From Planococcus shixiaomingii (GTDB lineage: Bacteria; Bacillota; Bacilli; Bacillales_A; Planococcaceae), in assembly GCF_030413615.1 (NCBI RefSeq), contig NZ_CP129236.1, positions 294,001-358,000 of the forward strand: a stretch of 64,000 nt of DNA, written 5' to 3'. The notes beneath the pieces were generated by a model. It was not told the DNA's origin and made no database searches. It saw only the letters and a list, made by a program, of their open reading frames with translations. Positions 28,263-36,906 of the stretch are shown here, in pieces; position 1 is the first letter of the stretch; each line of letters opens with the position of its first letter. The translations under genes and the position numbers were made by a program.

Positions 28263-30073
28263 TATTTCACTTTAATTTCTTCTGTCAGTTTGATCAGTTC
28301 GTCCACCAATTCTCCAATATAGGCGATGGTATCACGCAGCGGCTGTTCAGTCGTAATGTCGACGCCGGCCATTTGCGCCAGTTCAACAGGCGTTTTCGTG
28401 CCACCCGCTTTCAATACTTCAATCCAGTCGTCGACAGCAGGTTGGCCTTCATTCAAGATTCGCTTGGATACTTGTGTGGAAATCGTCAAGCCGGCGCTGT
28501 ATGTGTATGGATACAAGCCCATATAATAATGCGGCTGGCGCATCCACGTCAGTTCAGCTCCAGGCGTAATTTCCACAGCATCTCCCCAGAACTCTTCCAG
28601 CACGCCGCGTTTTAGCCCGTTTAAAATACCGGCGTTGACGCTTTGGCCGGAGTCGATGCGCTCGTACACTTTGCGCTGGTAAGCCGCTTCAAGCAAATGC
28701 GTCACGAAGTTGTGATAATACGTTCTTGCAACAATTGAAGAAATGACCCAGCGCTTGAATTTCGGGTCTTCTGAGCTCTTAAGCAAGTGATTGGCCACGA
28801 GCATTTCGTTCATCGTCGATGGCGCTTCAATGAAATATAAGGAAGGGCGGGCGTTAAAGACATTTTGCTCGCGGTTGGCATTATAGAAATGGCCAGCATG
28901 GCCAAGTTCATGCGCCAGTACGAACACCTCGTTCATGCGTCCCGTCCAGGAAATCAAAATATATGGATGGTCGCCGTAAGGGCTCGAACAAAAAGCACCT
29001 GTGGACTTGCCAGTGTTTTGTGCAAAATCGATCCAGCGTTCCTTATACGAGCGGTCGACCATTTCCAAATAATCCGGCCCCATGATTTCAAGTGCATCAT
29101 CGATGTATTTTTTGGATTCTTCTACCGTGATTTCCGGCTCATAAGAAGGATCCAAGGAAATCTTCAAATCGGCAAACGTCATTTTGCCTAAGCCATGCGC
29201 TTCCTGCAATAATTTTGCGTATTTGCGCATGTGCGGTGCTAGCTCTTTCATGATCAAGTCGATTTGACGGTTATAAAGCGAACGGTCCACTTCCTGATTA
29301 AACAATAAATAATCGAAAATGGTGTCGTAGCCGCGCAGGTCGGAAGTGGTTTTTTCAGCCTGCAGCTGCATATCGTAGGTTTTTGCCGTCGTGTGCTGGT
29401 AATCTTTCAACTTATTCGAAAATGCGGCAAATGCTGTGCGGCGAAGTTCAGCATCCGGTTCAGCTTCCCAGTCGCCTTCAAACGATACATAGCTGAGCGG
29501 GTAGCTTTTGCCTCCCACTTCAAAATCGTCAAATTTCATATCAACCATTTTTGTCGTATTGTACAAGCCGTAAGGAGCACTGAATGTTGATGAATAAGCA
29601 GCCAGCGTTTTTTCCACTTCGGGGTGCAGCTGATATTGTTTTTTGCGGATCAATTTTTCCAAGTAAACTTTGAAATCAGCGGATTCCTGCATCGCCTGTT
29701 GCAAGGTTTCTTCAGGCAATGTCAGAAGTTCGCTGCTCAAAAACGAAAGTTTACTGCTGATTTTTGCGGCAATCGAGCCAAATTTGCTTGAAAGCATCTG
29801 GGCTGCATCGTTCGTTTGATCGGTGCTTAACACTAAACTGGCGTATGTACTAAGTGGAACCAATTTTTCATAAAGTTCAGCGTAAGCAGTCAATGCTTCA
29901 ATGATGGATGGAGGATCTGTCATTTTTCCTGAAAACTGCTGCTGAAACGCATTAGCATGGTCCTCAAGCTGGGCTAATGCTTGGTGGAATTCTTCTTCCG
30001 AAGAAAATAAACTCGTTAAATCCCACGTATCTTCTAACTTCACTTGTGAGCGTGGCGGTAAACTTTTAACCAT
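28262..30073 (-). CDS. pepF: Oligoendopeptidase F (M3 family)
   Basis: This 603-residue cytoplasmic zinc peptidase has the HELGH motif at residues 388-392, within FVLAHELGHAGHFY. The upstream GAFCSSPYG and downstream EAPSTMNEMLVANHLL segments are typical of PepF. It cleaves short peptides. A ribosome site (GGAGAGATC) precedes the ATG. It is monocistronic with a strong terminator. Confidence 0.93.
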   Translation of the reverse strand: MVKSLPPRSQVKLEDTWDLTSLFSSEEEFHQALAQLEDHANAFQQQFSGKMTDPPSIIEALTAYAELYEKLVPLSTYASLVLSTDQTNDAAQMLSSKFGSIAAKISSKLSFLSSELLTLPEETLQQAMQESADFKVYLEKLIRKKQYQLHPEVEKTLAAYSSTFSAPYGLYNTTKMVDMKFDDFEVGGKSYPLSYVSFEGDWEAEPDAELRRTAFAAFSNKLKDYQHTTAKTYDMQLQAEKTTSDLRGYDTIFDYLLFNQEVDRSLYNRQIDLIMKELAPHMRKYAKLLQEAHGLGKMTFADLKISLDPSYEPEITVEESKKYIDDALEIMGPDYLEMVDRSYKERWIDFAQNTGKSTGAFCSSPYGDHPYILISWTGRMNEVFVLAHELGHAGHFYNANREQNVFNARPSLYFIEAPSTMNEMLVANHLLKSSEDPKFKRWVISSIVARTYYHNFVTHLLEAAYQRKVYERIDSGQSVNAGILNGLKRGVLEEFWGDAVEITPGAELTWMRQPHYYMGLYPYTYSAGLTISTQVSKRILNEGQPAVDDWIEVLKAGGTKTPVELAQMAGVDITTEQPLRDTIAYIGELVDELIKLTEEIKVK

Positions 30074-30199
30074 ACGATCTCTCCTTTTATTACGGAATAC
30101 GAACTAATGCCTAGTATAGCTTGGAAAAATGAAAAAGTAAAAAAAATAATGTAAATTAAATAAAAATTGCGAAAAAATAATAAAAGAGGTTTAAGAAAA

Positions 30200-30713
30200 T
30201 TAAGTCCGGGTATTTAATAAGTACAAGGCGGAACTACCGTAGGAAGAAACGAGTAAACGATAAGAAACACATCGTTTATAATCGCCTTCAAACGAGGAAT
30301 TGCACAGCCTTGGCGGAAAATTTGCTTTACTGGCGATTATCACTCTCGTCGGGAACCAACGTTTCATATGGTTTCTTAGTGGAAAGTGTAACAAAAGTAA
30401 GTCGTAAGTTTTTTGTGTAAGTGCATTTGAAAGACTGGCTGCCACCAATAGTCACCAAATTGTAGATGTGAATCCACATGCCGGAACGGCAAAATAGCAG
30501 TCAGAGCAAGTGAACTGTAAGAATGACGAGGGTTTCTTATTCGTCAGAGGTTGACAGTTTGTAGAAGTATTCAATCGAATTTTCCGCGTGCATAATCCCC
30601 TGTCGAAAAGGGGGAGCAAAAGGGGAAAGCGTGATCTGATGAAAAGGATCATGCTTTTTCCTTTGGAAAAATTTTTACGGCTTTGAGCGAAATGCTTCAA
30701 AGCCGTTTTTTTA
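30200..30713 (+). ncRNA. Candidate structured non-coding RNA in an 800-bp gene-free space
   Basis: No credible gene lies between 30074 and 30874. AAACGAT (30255-30261) pairs with ATCGTTT (30271-30277), and directly adjacent ATAATCGCC (30278-30286) pairs with GGCGATTAT (30332-30340). AAGGCG near 30226 could instead pair with CGCCTT (30283-30288), an exclusive alternative. ACGAG (30292-30296) can pair with CTCGT (30345-30349) as a pseudoknot. Downstream lie TGCCG/CGGCA at about 30479-30491 and two tandem plus-strand terminators. A weak promoter (TTGCGA at 30167, TTTAAG at 30190) is possible. I do not recognise a known RNA class. Confidence 0.3.
30626..30713 (+). terminator. Two tandem plus-strand terminators with no upstream gene
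   Basis: The first hairpin pairs AAAGCGTGATC with GATCATGCTTT (about 30626-30657) and has a T-rich tail. The second pairs ACGGCTTTGA with TCAAAGCCGT and is followed by seven T. Both are oriented for the plus strand. The only gene upstream is pepF on the other strand, so they must end some other transcript. Confidence 0.75.
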
Positions 30714-30874
30714 TGGGAAAGTTAAAAGTCCGAATAATTGAATAAATGGGTTCATTGTATGATAAAATAAAGAAAGTTTTGCGATTTCATTAATGGTACA
30801 TATAAATTTCCGTTGGATTCAGTTATTAATATTTTAAAACCATCTTATTCTATCTACAGAAAAGAGGAAACCAA

Positions 30875-31357
30875 ATGACGACAAACACAAGACATGCCAT
30901 ACAAGACGATTACGCTGAAGCCTTTGCGTGGTGCTATGGCTGCGGACGTTTAAATCCTGATGGCCATCATTTCCGCACGAGCTGGCAAGGAGAGGAAACT
31001 GTCACTTTCTACGAACCAAAGAAAGAGCACACCGCCATTCCCGGGTTTGTATACGGAGGGCTGATTGCCTCTCTGGTCGACTGCCATGGAACCGGTTCAG
31101 CTTCGCTGGCGCTGCACAAAAAGAATGGTTTTGAACCAGGAAGCGGAGAAGAGCCGCCTCGTTTTGTAACTGCCTCGCTGCATGTAGATTACCTGAAACC
31201 GACACCCCAAGGCGTAATATTGAAAGCTGTAGGAAAAGTAGAGGAAATTCATCCGAAAAAATTTAAAGTAGCAGTTGAAGTGTTTGCGGATGATGTGCTT
31301 TGTGCTAGTGGGGAAGTTGTCGCTGTAGTAATGCCGTCCACTTTCGGAAAACAATAA
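30875..31357 (+). CDS. PaaI-type thioesterase, hotdog fold
   Basis: This 160-residue protein has the PaaI-like pattern: CYGCGRLNPDGHHF at residues about 20-33, then an IPGFVYGGLIASLVDCHGTGS helix with the active-site Asp, and TASLHVDYLKPTP. It should hydrolyse an acyl- or aryl-CoA in the cytoplasm. The N-terminal Cys-rich CYGCG segment is common in this subfamily. AAGAGGAAACC precedes the ATG. It is monocistronic. Confidence 0.82.
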   Translation: MTTNTRHAIQDDYAEAFAWCYGCGRLNPDGHHFRTSWQGEETVTFYEPKKEHTAIPGFVYGGLIASLVDCHGTGSASLALHKKNGFEPGSGEEPPRFVTASLHVDYLKPTPQGVILKAVGKVEEIHPKKFKVAVEVFADDVLCASGEVVAVVMPSTFGKQ

Positions 31358-31371
31358 TAGAATCAATTCGC

Positions 31372-31408
31372 AAGTAAATGCGCTTTATTTTTTAAAGCGC
31401 ATTTACTT
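31372..31408 (+). terminator. Terminator after PaaI-like gene
   Basis: AAGTAAATGCGCTTTA pairs perfectly over 16 bp with TAAAGCGCATTTACTT. The left arm with its flank reads CGCAAGTAAA, the core of the 28-kb array, possibly by chance. Confidence 0.7.
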
Positions 31409-31566
31409 ATATTTTTATAACCAAGTTTACTGGTAAGAATAAAGGGTTTTATTGTATAATACGTTTATTCTCTGAAAATTGAATATTACAGCATTTAGCT
31501 GCTGCTTTCCTAGAGAACAGATTCTGAAACATAAAACCACTTCATGATGAGAGGAAGCGACTAGAG

Positions 31567-32625
31567 ATGAGATATGGTTTTTGGCTGCCGATTTTCGGCG
31601 GATGGCTTCGCAACGTGGAAGATGAAAATATGCCAGCAACGTTTGACTATGCAAAAAAGGTGACCCAGTCAGCGGAAAAGTGGGGCTATGACACAACGTT
31701 GATCGCCGAACTGAACTTGAATGATATAAAAGGGATGGAAGCTGATTCGCTTGAAGCTTGGTCGACTGCAGCTGCTCTTGCAGCAGTTACTGAGAAAATC
31801 GAAATCATGACAGCAATCCGCCCGGCTTTCCATAATCCTGCTGTTACAGCTAAAATGGCAGCGAACATTGACCAAATCTCCAATGGGCGCTTTACGCTAA
31901 ACGTCGTTTCCGCTTGGTGGGCAGAAGAAGCGCGCCAATACGGCGGCGAGTTTACCGAGCACGATGAACGCTATGACCGCACGGATGAATTTCTGGAAGT
32001 TGTAAAAGGCATGTGGACGCAAAAAGAATTTTCGTTCAAAGGGAAATATTACGATATTCAAAATGCTCGCTTGGAACCAAAACCGGTACAGCGGCCGAAC
32101 CCAATTTTATATGCGGGAGGCGAAAGCCCGCGCGGCAAAAAATCGATTGTCGAGAGTTGCGACGCCTATGTTATGCATGGCGGCACAGTAGAAGAAATTG
32201 AAAAGAAAATACAAGACATGAAAGACCTTCGTAAAACGGCTGGAAAAGAGCCATTGCAATCATTCGGTATGGCGGCCTACGTAGTGTGCCGTGATACGGA
32301 AGAAGAAGTGAAAGAAGAATACGCGCGCATTGTGGACATGAAAGATGCAAGCGGTTATGTCGGCTATAACGATTTTGTCAGTAAATCGAAGTTGGAACAG
32401 CAAGTGAAACTGGAAGATTATTCGGTTTCAAATCGCGGTTTGCGGCCGAATTTAATCGGTACGCCCGATCAAATCGCCGATCGCATTCTAGCATACGAAA
32501 AAGCGGGGCTTGATCTGTTGCTTCTGCAATTTTCTCCGCAGCTGGAAGAAATGGAACGCTTTTCGCTAAAAGTAATGCCTTTGGTGGAAGAAAAACGAAA
32601 AGCGCTTGAAACGCTTTCTAAATAG
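31567..32625 (+). CDS. LLM-class flavin-dependent monooxygenase (alkanesulfonate monooxygenase-like)
   Basis: This 352-residue TIM-barrel protein belongs to the SsuD-like FMNH2-dependent group: YGFWLPIFGGWLRN, MTAIRPAFHNPAVTAKMAANIDQISNGR, NVVSAWWAEEARQYG and ERYDRTDEFLEVVKGMW. The family oxygenates C-S bonds or other small organics using reduced flavin from a separate reductase. It sits 11 bases before an ATP-grasp ligase gene, which suggests a dedicated two-step pathway rather than sulfonate use; no transporter or flavin reductase is adjacent. Confidence 0.87.
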   Translation: MRYGFWLPIFGGWLRNVEDENMPATFDYAKKVTQSAEKWGYDTTLIAELNLNDIKGMEADSLEAWSTAAALAAVTEKIEIMTAIRPAFHNPAVTAKMAANIDQISNGRFTLNVVSAWWAEEARQYGGEFTEHDERYDRTDEFLEVVKGMWTQKEFSFKGKYYDIQNARLEPKPVQRPNPILYAGGESPRGKKSIVESCDAYVMHGGTVEEIEKKIQDMKDLRKTAGKEPLQSFGMAAYVVCRDTEEEVKEEYARIVDMKDASGYVGYNDFVSKSKLEQQVKLEDYSVSNRGLRPNLIGTPDQIADRILAYEKAGLDLLLLQFSPQLEEMERFSLKVMPLVEEKRKALETLSK

Positions 32626-32636
32626 GAGGATTTTTT

Positions 32637-33587
32637 ATGACTGAAAAAATATATGTGATACACGAAAACGAAGAATGGACGACGCATTTATTTAAACGCC
32701 TGGATGAACTTGGCTTGCCGTACGAAAACTGGTTCACTGATGAAGGACTTGTGGATTTAACTGAAGCACCTCCAGAAGGCGTATTTTACAGCCGCATGAG
32801 TGCTTCTTCGCATACGCGCGGCCATCGCTACGCACCCGAATTAGCGGAATCCTTGCTTGTGTGGCTAGAGCACCATGAACGTAAAGTTTTCAATGGAAGC
32901 CGCGCATTGCGTCTTGAAGTCAGCAAAGTCAATCAGTATATGGCGTTGAATGCAGCTGGCATCCGCACGCCAAAAACCATTGCGGCAAACGGCAAAGAGC
33001 AAATTGTGAAAGCGGCGGAAAAATTGGGAGAATCGTCTTTCATCATCAAACACAACCGGGCTGGAAAAGGATTGGGTGTGCAACTATTCCATTCCATGGC
33101 TGCATTGCATGAGTACTTGGATGGCGGCGGTTTTGAGCCGTCAATTGATGGCATCACGCTTGTCCAGCAGTATATTCAAGCACCGGAACCGTTTATTACG
33201 CGCTGCGAATTTGTGGGCGGAAAATTTGTATACGCGGTGCAAGTGGATACATCTGAAGGCTTTGAATTGTGTCCGGCCGATGCCTGCAGCATTGAAGATT
33301 TGTTTTGCCCGGTCGGAGAACAAGTGGAAGAAAAACCGAAATTCCAAGTGGTCGAAGGTTTCAATGACCCAATCATCGCAAAATACGAAGAATTTCTTCG
33401 ACAAAACAACATTGCTGTGGCGGGAATTGAATTTATCCGCAACAGCGCGGGCGAGATCTTTACCTACGATGTGAATACCAATACCAACTACAACTCAGAC
33501 GCAGAAGCTGCTGCCGGTAAATTCGGCATGCTAGAACTTGCCAAGTTCCTCGGAGAAGAGCTTAAAAATTCAAAAGTGACTGTGTGA
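32637..33587 (+). CDS. ATP-grasp ligase (RimK-like)
   Basis: This 316-residue protein has an N-terminal pre-ATP-grasp segment and a central FIIKHNRAGKGLGVQLF ATP-binding loop. It then has LVQQYIQAPEPFITRCEFVGGKFVYAV and a C-terminal EIFTYDVNTNTNYN metal site. ATP-grasp enzymes of this type join a carboxylate to an amine through an acyl phosphate. TAGGAGG precedes the ATG and the gap to the monooxygenase gene is 11 bases, so they are one operon. Substrates are unknown. A terminator follows. Confidence 0.85.
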   Translation: MTEKIYVIHENEEWTTHLFKRLDELGLPYENWFTDEGLVDLTEAPPEGVFYSRMSASSHTRGHRYAPELAESLLVWLEHHERKVFNGSRALRLEVSKVNQYMALNAAGIRTPKTIAANGKEQIVKAAEKLGESSFIIKHNRAGKGLGVQLFHSMAALHEYLDGGGFEPSIDGITLVQQYIQAPEPFITRCEFVGGKFVYAVQVDTSEGFELCPADACSIEDLFCPVGEQVEEKPKFQVVEGFNDPIIAKYEEFLRQNNIAVAGIEFIRNSAGEIFTYDVNTNTNYNSDAEAAAGKFGMLELAKFLGEELKNSKVTV

Positions 33588-33596
33588 CGATGAAAG

Positions 33597-33624
33597 AAAC
33601 CGGATCTTTTTGGTCCGGTTTTTC
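33597..33624 (+). terminator. Terminator after ATP-grasp gene
   Basis: AAACCGGA pairs with TCCGGTTT around a nine-base loop, followed by TTTC. Confidence 0.78.
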
Positions 33625-33700
33625 TATGTGTTTAAGTGCAGGTGGCAAAGGGAAAATTTTTTATATGAACAAAACTACATAAAGCAAAGGAGTGGGACAG

Positions 33701-33877
33701 ATGGAAAAAGAACCAAAGGAAGAAGAGTTGCTTGAAACGGAAGAGGAAACAGAAGGAAAAGAAGACGATTCACGTTTTGATAAAATTTACAGCAATATAG
33801 CTTCCAACCGCTATGAAAACCTTCGGACCAGCTATATTGAAAACAAAGCAAAAGAGCTGCGCAAGAAAAAAAGATAA
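33701..33877 (+). CDS. Small acidic protein, unknown function
   Basis: This 58-residue protein has an N-terminal half dominated by Glu/Asp and Lys and a basic C-terminus (KAKELRKKKR), likely helical or partly disordered. AAAGGAG stands eight bases before the ATG, supporting translation. I do not recognise it. It converges on the 33.9-kb minus gene with a shared hairpin. Confidence 0.65.
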   Translation: MEKEPKEEELLETEEETEGKEDDSRFDKIYSNIASNRYENLRTSYIENKAKELRKKKR

Positions 33878-33911
33878 AAGACTAAGTGCAATAGGCACCT
33901 GGTCTTTTATC
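33873..33911. terminator. Hairpin shared by convergent small genes
   Basis: GATAAAAGAC pairs with GTCTTTTATC, with an inner AGTGC/GGCAC pairing around AATA. It includes both stop codons. The T-tract is short, so termination is probable but not certain. Confidence 0.6.
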
Positions 33912-34203
33912 GTTTCGAACGTTTTTGAATTTCTTCCGTCACCGCAAAAGCCAAATCGTCATTGCCGAACATTTGCAGCACTTCAAGCAACGTATCGCTG
34001 CTGATTTCGATTGATTCCTGATCTTTTTCTTCCACGGCTTTTAGTAATGATTCATTTTGCACTTGGCCGGGATAAGCGCGTTGGTATAAAGCGATAGGAT
34101 CAATTTGATGGTTCGAGCACCATTGAACATAAAGTTGGATCATCGTTTCTTCATCTTGTTGGTATTTTTTAATGATATATTCGTCGCGATTTTCAAATTC
34201 CAT
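33907..34203 (-). CDS. Conserved-looking small protein, unknown function
   Basis: This 98-residue, mostly helical acidic protein has features such as IIKKYQQDEETMIQLYVQWC and EVLQMFGNDDLAFAVTEEIQKR. The start at 34203 follows AAAGGAGAATGGGCTA; a longer upstream frame lacks a site. I cannot name the family. Confidence 0.7.
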   Translation of the reverse strand: MEFENRDEYIIKKYQQDEETMIQLYVQWCSNHQIDPIALYQRAYPGQVQNESLLKAVEEKDQESIEISSDTLLEVLQMFGNDDLAFAVTEEIQKRSKR

Positions 34204-34332
34204 TAGCCCATTCTCCTTTCTAAATGCATTGCTTATTTTACCATAGCAAACAATTTTATCGATTGCTTGGACTTCTGCTTCTATATCCTCTAAAATCAAC
34301 AGAGGAGAAATACAAGTAATGGAGGGGAAAAA

Positions 34333-35007
34333 ATGAAATTAATTCAAGCACGAAAAGGGCAATTTGTTTATTACAACAATGAATTGCATAAAATTTATTC
34401 CATTAAGCCCCTAGCTAAAAAATCAATTTTGATGTTTCGGATCAAAGATATGGAACAGGTGGCATGCAAAGCGGAAGAAGTAAGCTTCTATAAACCAAAG
34501 CATATGGATTCGTTTTTGTTTTTGGGTGCAAAGTATACGCTTCGTGAAGACCAAGTGGCAGAAGAAGGCGGCTATATTTTAATCACTAAACCGGATCCGG
34601 ATTATATGGATCATTATGCCTTGAACGAATTTGAGAAAGTTGAAACGGTTGAGGGGAAAGATGTGATCACCACTCGCCAAAACACAGTGAAATTTAGAGA
34701 GTTTTTAGTTATGGTACCTGGTGAAGAATCGGGCAGCAACGATATTTCATACTATGACAAGTCTAAAGTCACGGAAAGCCAATTGCAAGAAGACGCGCAG
34801 CTTGAAGAAACATTGCGCAAAAATGAGTTTACGCCTTCGATTGGCGATGTGTACTTGAATTTGGAAAACCGCGGAGTGGCCATGATAGTAGCGATTACCC
34901 AAGAAGAAGTGACGCTTGGAACGGGAGAACGGCTGACATTCAAGGCCCTGCATAAAGCTGACCATTGGAGCTATCTGTATAGCCTCAATGACGGTGGATT
35001 TTTATAA
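34333..35007 (+). CDS. Protein of unknown function, 224 aa
   Basis: The protein opens with MKLIQARKGQFVYYNNELHKIYSIKPL, a beta-rich SH3-like segment. A similar short barrel (FTPSIGDVYLNLENRGVAMIVAI) occurs near residues 165-187, so it may contain two related barrels joined by a charged linker. No enzyme motif or membrane segment is seen. GGAGGGG precedes the ATG. It is monocistronic with a strong terminator. Confidence 0.75.
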   Translation: MKLIQARKGQFVYYNNELHKIYSIKPLAKKSILMFRIKDMEQVACKAEEVSFYKPKHMDSFLFLGAKYTLREDQVAEEGGYILITKPDPDYMDHYALNEFEKVETVEGKDVITTRQNTVKFREFLVMVPGEESGSNDISYYDKSKVTESQLQEDAQLEETLRKNEFTPSIGDVYLNLENRGVAMIVAITQEEVTLGTGERLTFKALHKADHWSYLYSLNDGGFL

Positions 35008-35011
35008 AACG

Positions 35012-35042
35012 AAGGCAGACCCTCTGAGGTCTGCCTTTTTCT
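35012..35042 (+). terminator. Terminator after the 224-aa protein gene
   Basis: AAGGCAGACC pairs perfectly with GGTCTGCCTT around a six-base loop, followed by a T-run. Confidence 0.87.
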
Positions 35043-35103
35043 TTAGTTTGTGGGGAAATGTTTGAATTGAGCAATTAGAAAATTCCGGGGAAGGGAATGC
35101 CAG

Positions 35104-36372
35104 CTAGTCTATTATCGGATTTTCAACTTCCAAAGGAGTCAGTGCTGTTGTTTGATCAATGAAAATAAATGCGTCATAGCGCTGCGAGATTTTTGATGGA
35201 ACATAATTGCCATAAGCTTCAAACTCCGGATTGTAAACAACGCCAATGGCTCGATGGCCAATCCAGTCGTCAAAAAGCAAACGATTTTCTTCATTGAATA
35301 TCAAAAACTTGTCATTGGCACTTGTTCGGTGTAAAACTTCTTCCCAAGAATTGAGACGGGCGGGAGGCACAGTAATTTTTTCATGCGGTTCTCCCCAGGA
35401 ACCTGAAGCGATAACGGTGCCGCTATAAGTTCCAAAGCCGATAGCGAAAACATCCTTTGGCCGGTTTTGTTCTCTCAACACCTGTCCAACATTCAGCATA
35501 CCTTCTCTTTTCATGCCTGTAGCCCGGGCATCACCGATATGGGTATTATGCTCCCAAATGATGATTTTGGCGTCGCTTCCATGGTAATCCCGCACTTCGT
35601 TGATGGCTTCTACCATGTGTTCATCCCGGATATTCCAAGAAATTTCGCCGCTTTGGACCATTGCCCGGTAGTAATCTTCCGCATTCTTAACGACAAGCGC
35701 ATTGATTTCCAGATTTAAATCACTTTCTTGGCCATCTTTATACCATTCTTCATTGATACGAATGGAGGACAACAGCTTTGAAACTTCATCTACGCAAAGT
35801 TGTGTGAAATTCGCGCTGGATATGGCGTATTTTTCCGGCTGGCGGTTGAATGGCTCAAAACAGGAAAACGCTTTTTTTGCCAGTTCCAAATCGCCACCGG
35901 CAGGGTTGGTATGGGTCAAGTAATGCACGACTTCCTCTATCGATTCCCATAAGCTATAAACGTCGATTCCGTAAAAACCGATTTGCTGCTCGCTGTTTTC
36001 GTTATACTCTTTTAGCCATCCAGTAAATTCGGCGATTTCTTCGTTGGCCCACATCCAAGTTGGCCAACGTTTAAATGCCTGCAGCACTTCTCTCGGTTGT
36101 TGGCCGCTGCCACTAAAACCTCGAATATACCGGTTTACCTGTTGCGAGGAGGGCCAATCGCCTTCAACAGCAATCAAAGAAAAGCCTTTTTCTTGAATCA
36201 GCCTTTTCGATAATTCCGCCCGAACAGTGTAAAACTCCGATGTTCCATGGCTTGCTTCACCGAGCATAACGATTTTTGCATCTCCGATGGCGTCAAGCAG
36301 CGGCGTTAAGTCTTGTGCTGACTGAAATGGCTGCGCATATTGCTTAACTGCTTCTTCAAGCGGTTGGACCAC
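35104..36372 (-). CDS. Erythromycin esterase family protein
   Basis: This 422-residue protein has the family signature LGEASHGTSEFY with the catalytic-type His near residue 44, then AVEGDWPSSQQVNRY and IIIWEHNTHIGDARAT. The family includes macrolide esterases, but many Bacillus members of this type (YbfO-like) have unknown substrates. I set a GTG start at 36372 because AAAGGGG lies eight bases upstream; the longer frame has no site. It is cytoplasmic and probably monocistronic. Confidence 0.83.
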   Translation of the reverse strand: MVQPLEEAVKQYAQPFQSAQDLTPLLDAIGDAKIVMLGEASHGTSEFYTVRAELSKRLIQEKGFSLIAVEGDWPSSQQVNRYIRGFSGSGQQPREVLQAFKRWPTWMWANEEIAEFTGWLKEYNENSEQQIGFYGIDVYSLWESIEEVVHYLTHTNPAGGDLELAKKAFSCFEPFNRQPEKYAISSANFTQLCVDEVSKLLSSIRINEEWYKDGQESDLNLEINALVVKNAEDYYRAMVQSGEISWNIRDEHMVEAINEVRDYHGSDAKIIIWEHNTHIGDARATGMKREGMLNVGQVLREQNRPKDVFAIGFGTYSGTVIASGSWGEPHEKITVPPARLNSWEEVLHRTSANDKFLIFNEENRLLFDDWIGHRAIGVVYNPEFEAYGNYVPSKISQRYDAFIFIDQTTALTPLEVENPIID

Positions 36373-36453
36373 GGTGACAACCCCTTTCTGCTGTTTGTTT
36401 TTACTGTTCCCGGAAATGATGGTGTAAAACAACTTAACACGAAAGAATAGACG

Positions 36454-36479
36454 CAAAAAAACATCCGCTTTCGCGGATG
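36454..36479 (-). terminator. Terminator after GNAT-like gene
   Basis: CATCCGC and GCGGATG pair around a four-base loop; a seven-base A-run on the left gives the minus-strand U-tract. Confidence 0.8.
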
Positions 36480-36483
36480 CTGA

Positions 36484-36753
36484 TTATTTAGCTAGTATAT
36501 CTTGAAACTCGGGATTCTTTTCAATGATTGCACTGGCAAAAGGGCATTGTGCATCAATGGTCTTGCCTTCATCCCGCGCATATTGGACAACTTCGGCCAC
36601 CAATTTTTTGCCGATTCCTTGGCCTTCCAAATCAGGCGATACAACGGTATGATCCACTGTTAAAATATCGCCGCTCGGCACATAGGAAATAAACGCCTTT
36701 TCTTCTGAGTTCTCTAAAAAGGAAATTTTATTGTTTTCATGTTTGGTCTCCAT
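36484..36753 (-). CDS. Small GNAT-like N-acetyltransferase (YidJ/YjdJ type)
   Basis: This 89-residue protein is a minimal GNAT core with the acetyl-CoA loop LEGQGIGKKLVAEVVQYAR and the preceding LTVDHTVVSPD strand, matching the short acetyltransferase subfamily. The acceptor is unknown. GGAGGAGTC precedes the ATG. It is followed by a terminator, so it is separate from the downstream esterase-family gene. Confidence 0.83.
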   Translation of the reverse strand: METKHENNKISFLENSEEKAFISYVPSGDILTVDHTVVSPDLEGQGIGKKLVAEVVQYARDEGKTIDAQCPFASAIIEKNPEFQDILAK

Positions 36754-36906
36754 TTTCGACTCCTCCTCTGAATTTTAAGTTCTTTAGTTGTATTCCCGAT
36801 ATAAAGGGAGATATTCAAACAACTGTTTAGAAGATTATGAAATTTTGTTCGTTGGCATATTAAGAGCGAGGGTTAGCGGGTATACCAAAAGCAACGGGGT
36901 GATGAC

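Noticed and set aside
30200..30448. 82-codon minus-strand frame
   Set aside because: No ribosome site and no recognisable domain. The same bases form complementary helices, so I treat the region as non-coding.
30150..30720. Lysine riboswitch, RNase P RNA, tmRNA or 6S RNA
   Set aside because: I looked for their conserved core sequences and did not find them.
35104..36372. Macrolide resistance gene
   Set aside because: The protein has the erythromycin-esterase family fold, but many chromosomal Bacillus members have no known resistance role and there is no mobile context, so a resistance claim is not supported.
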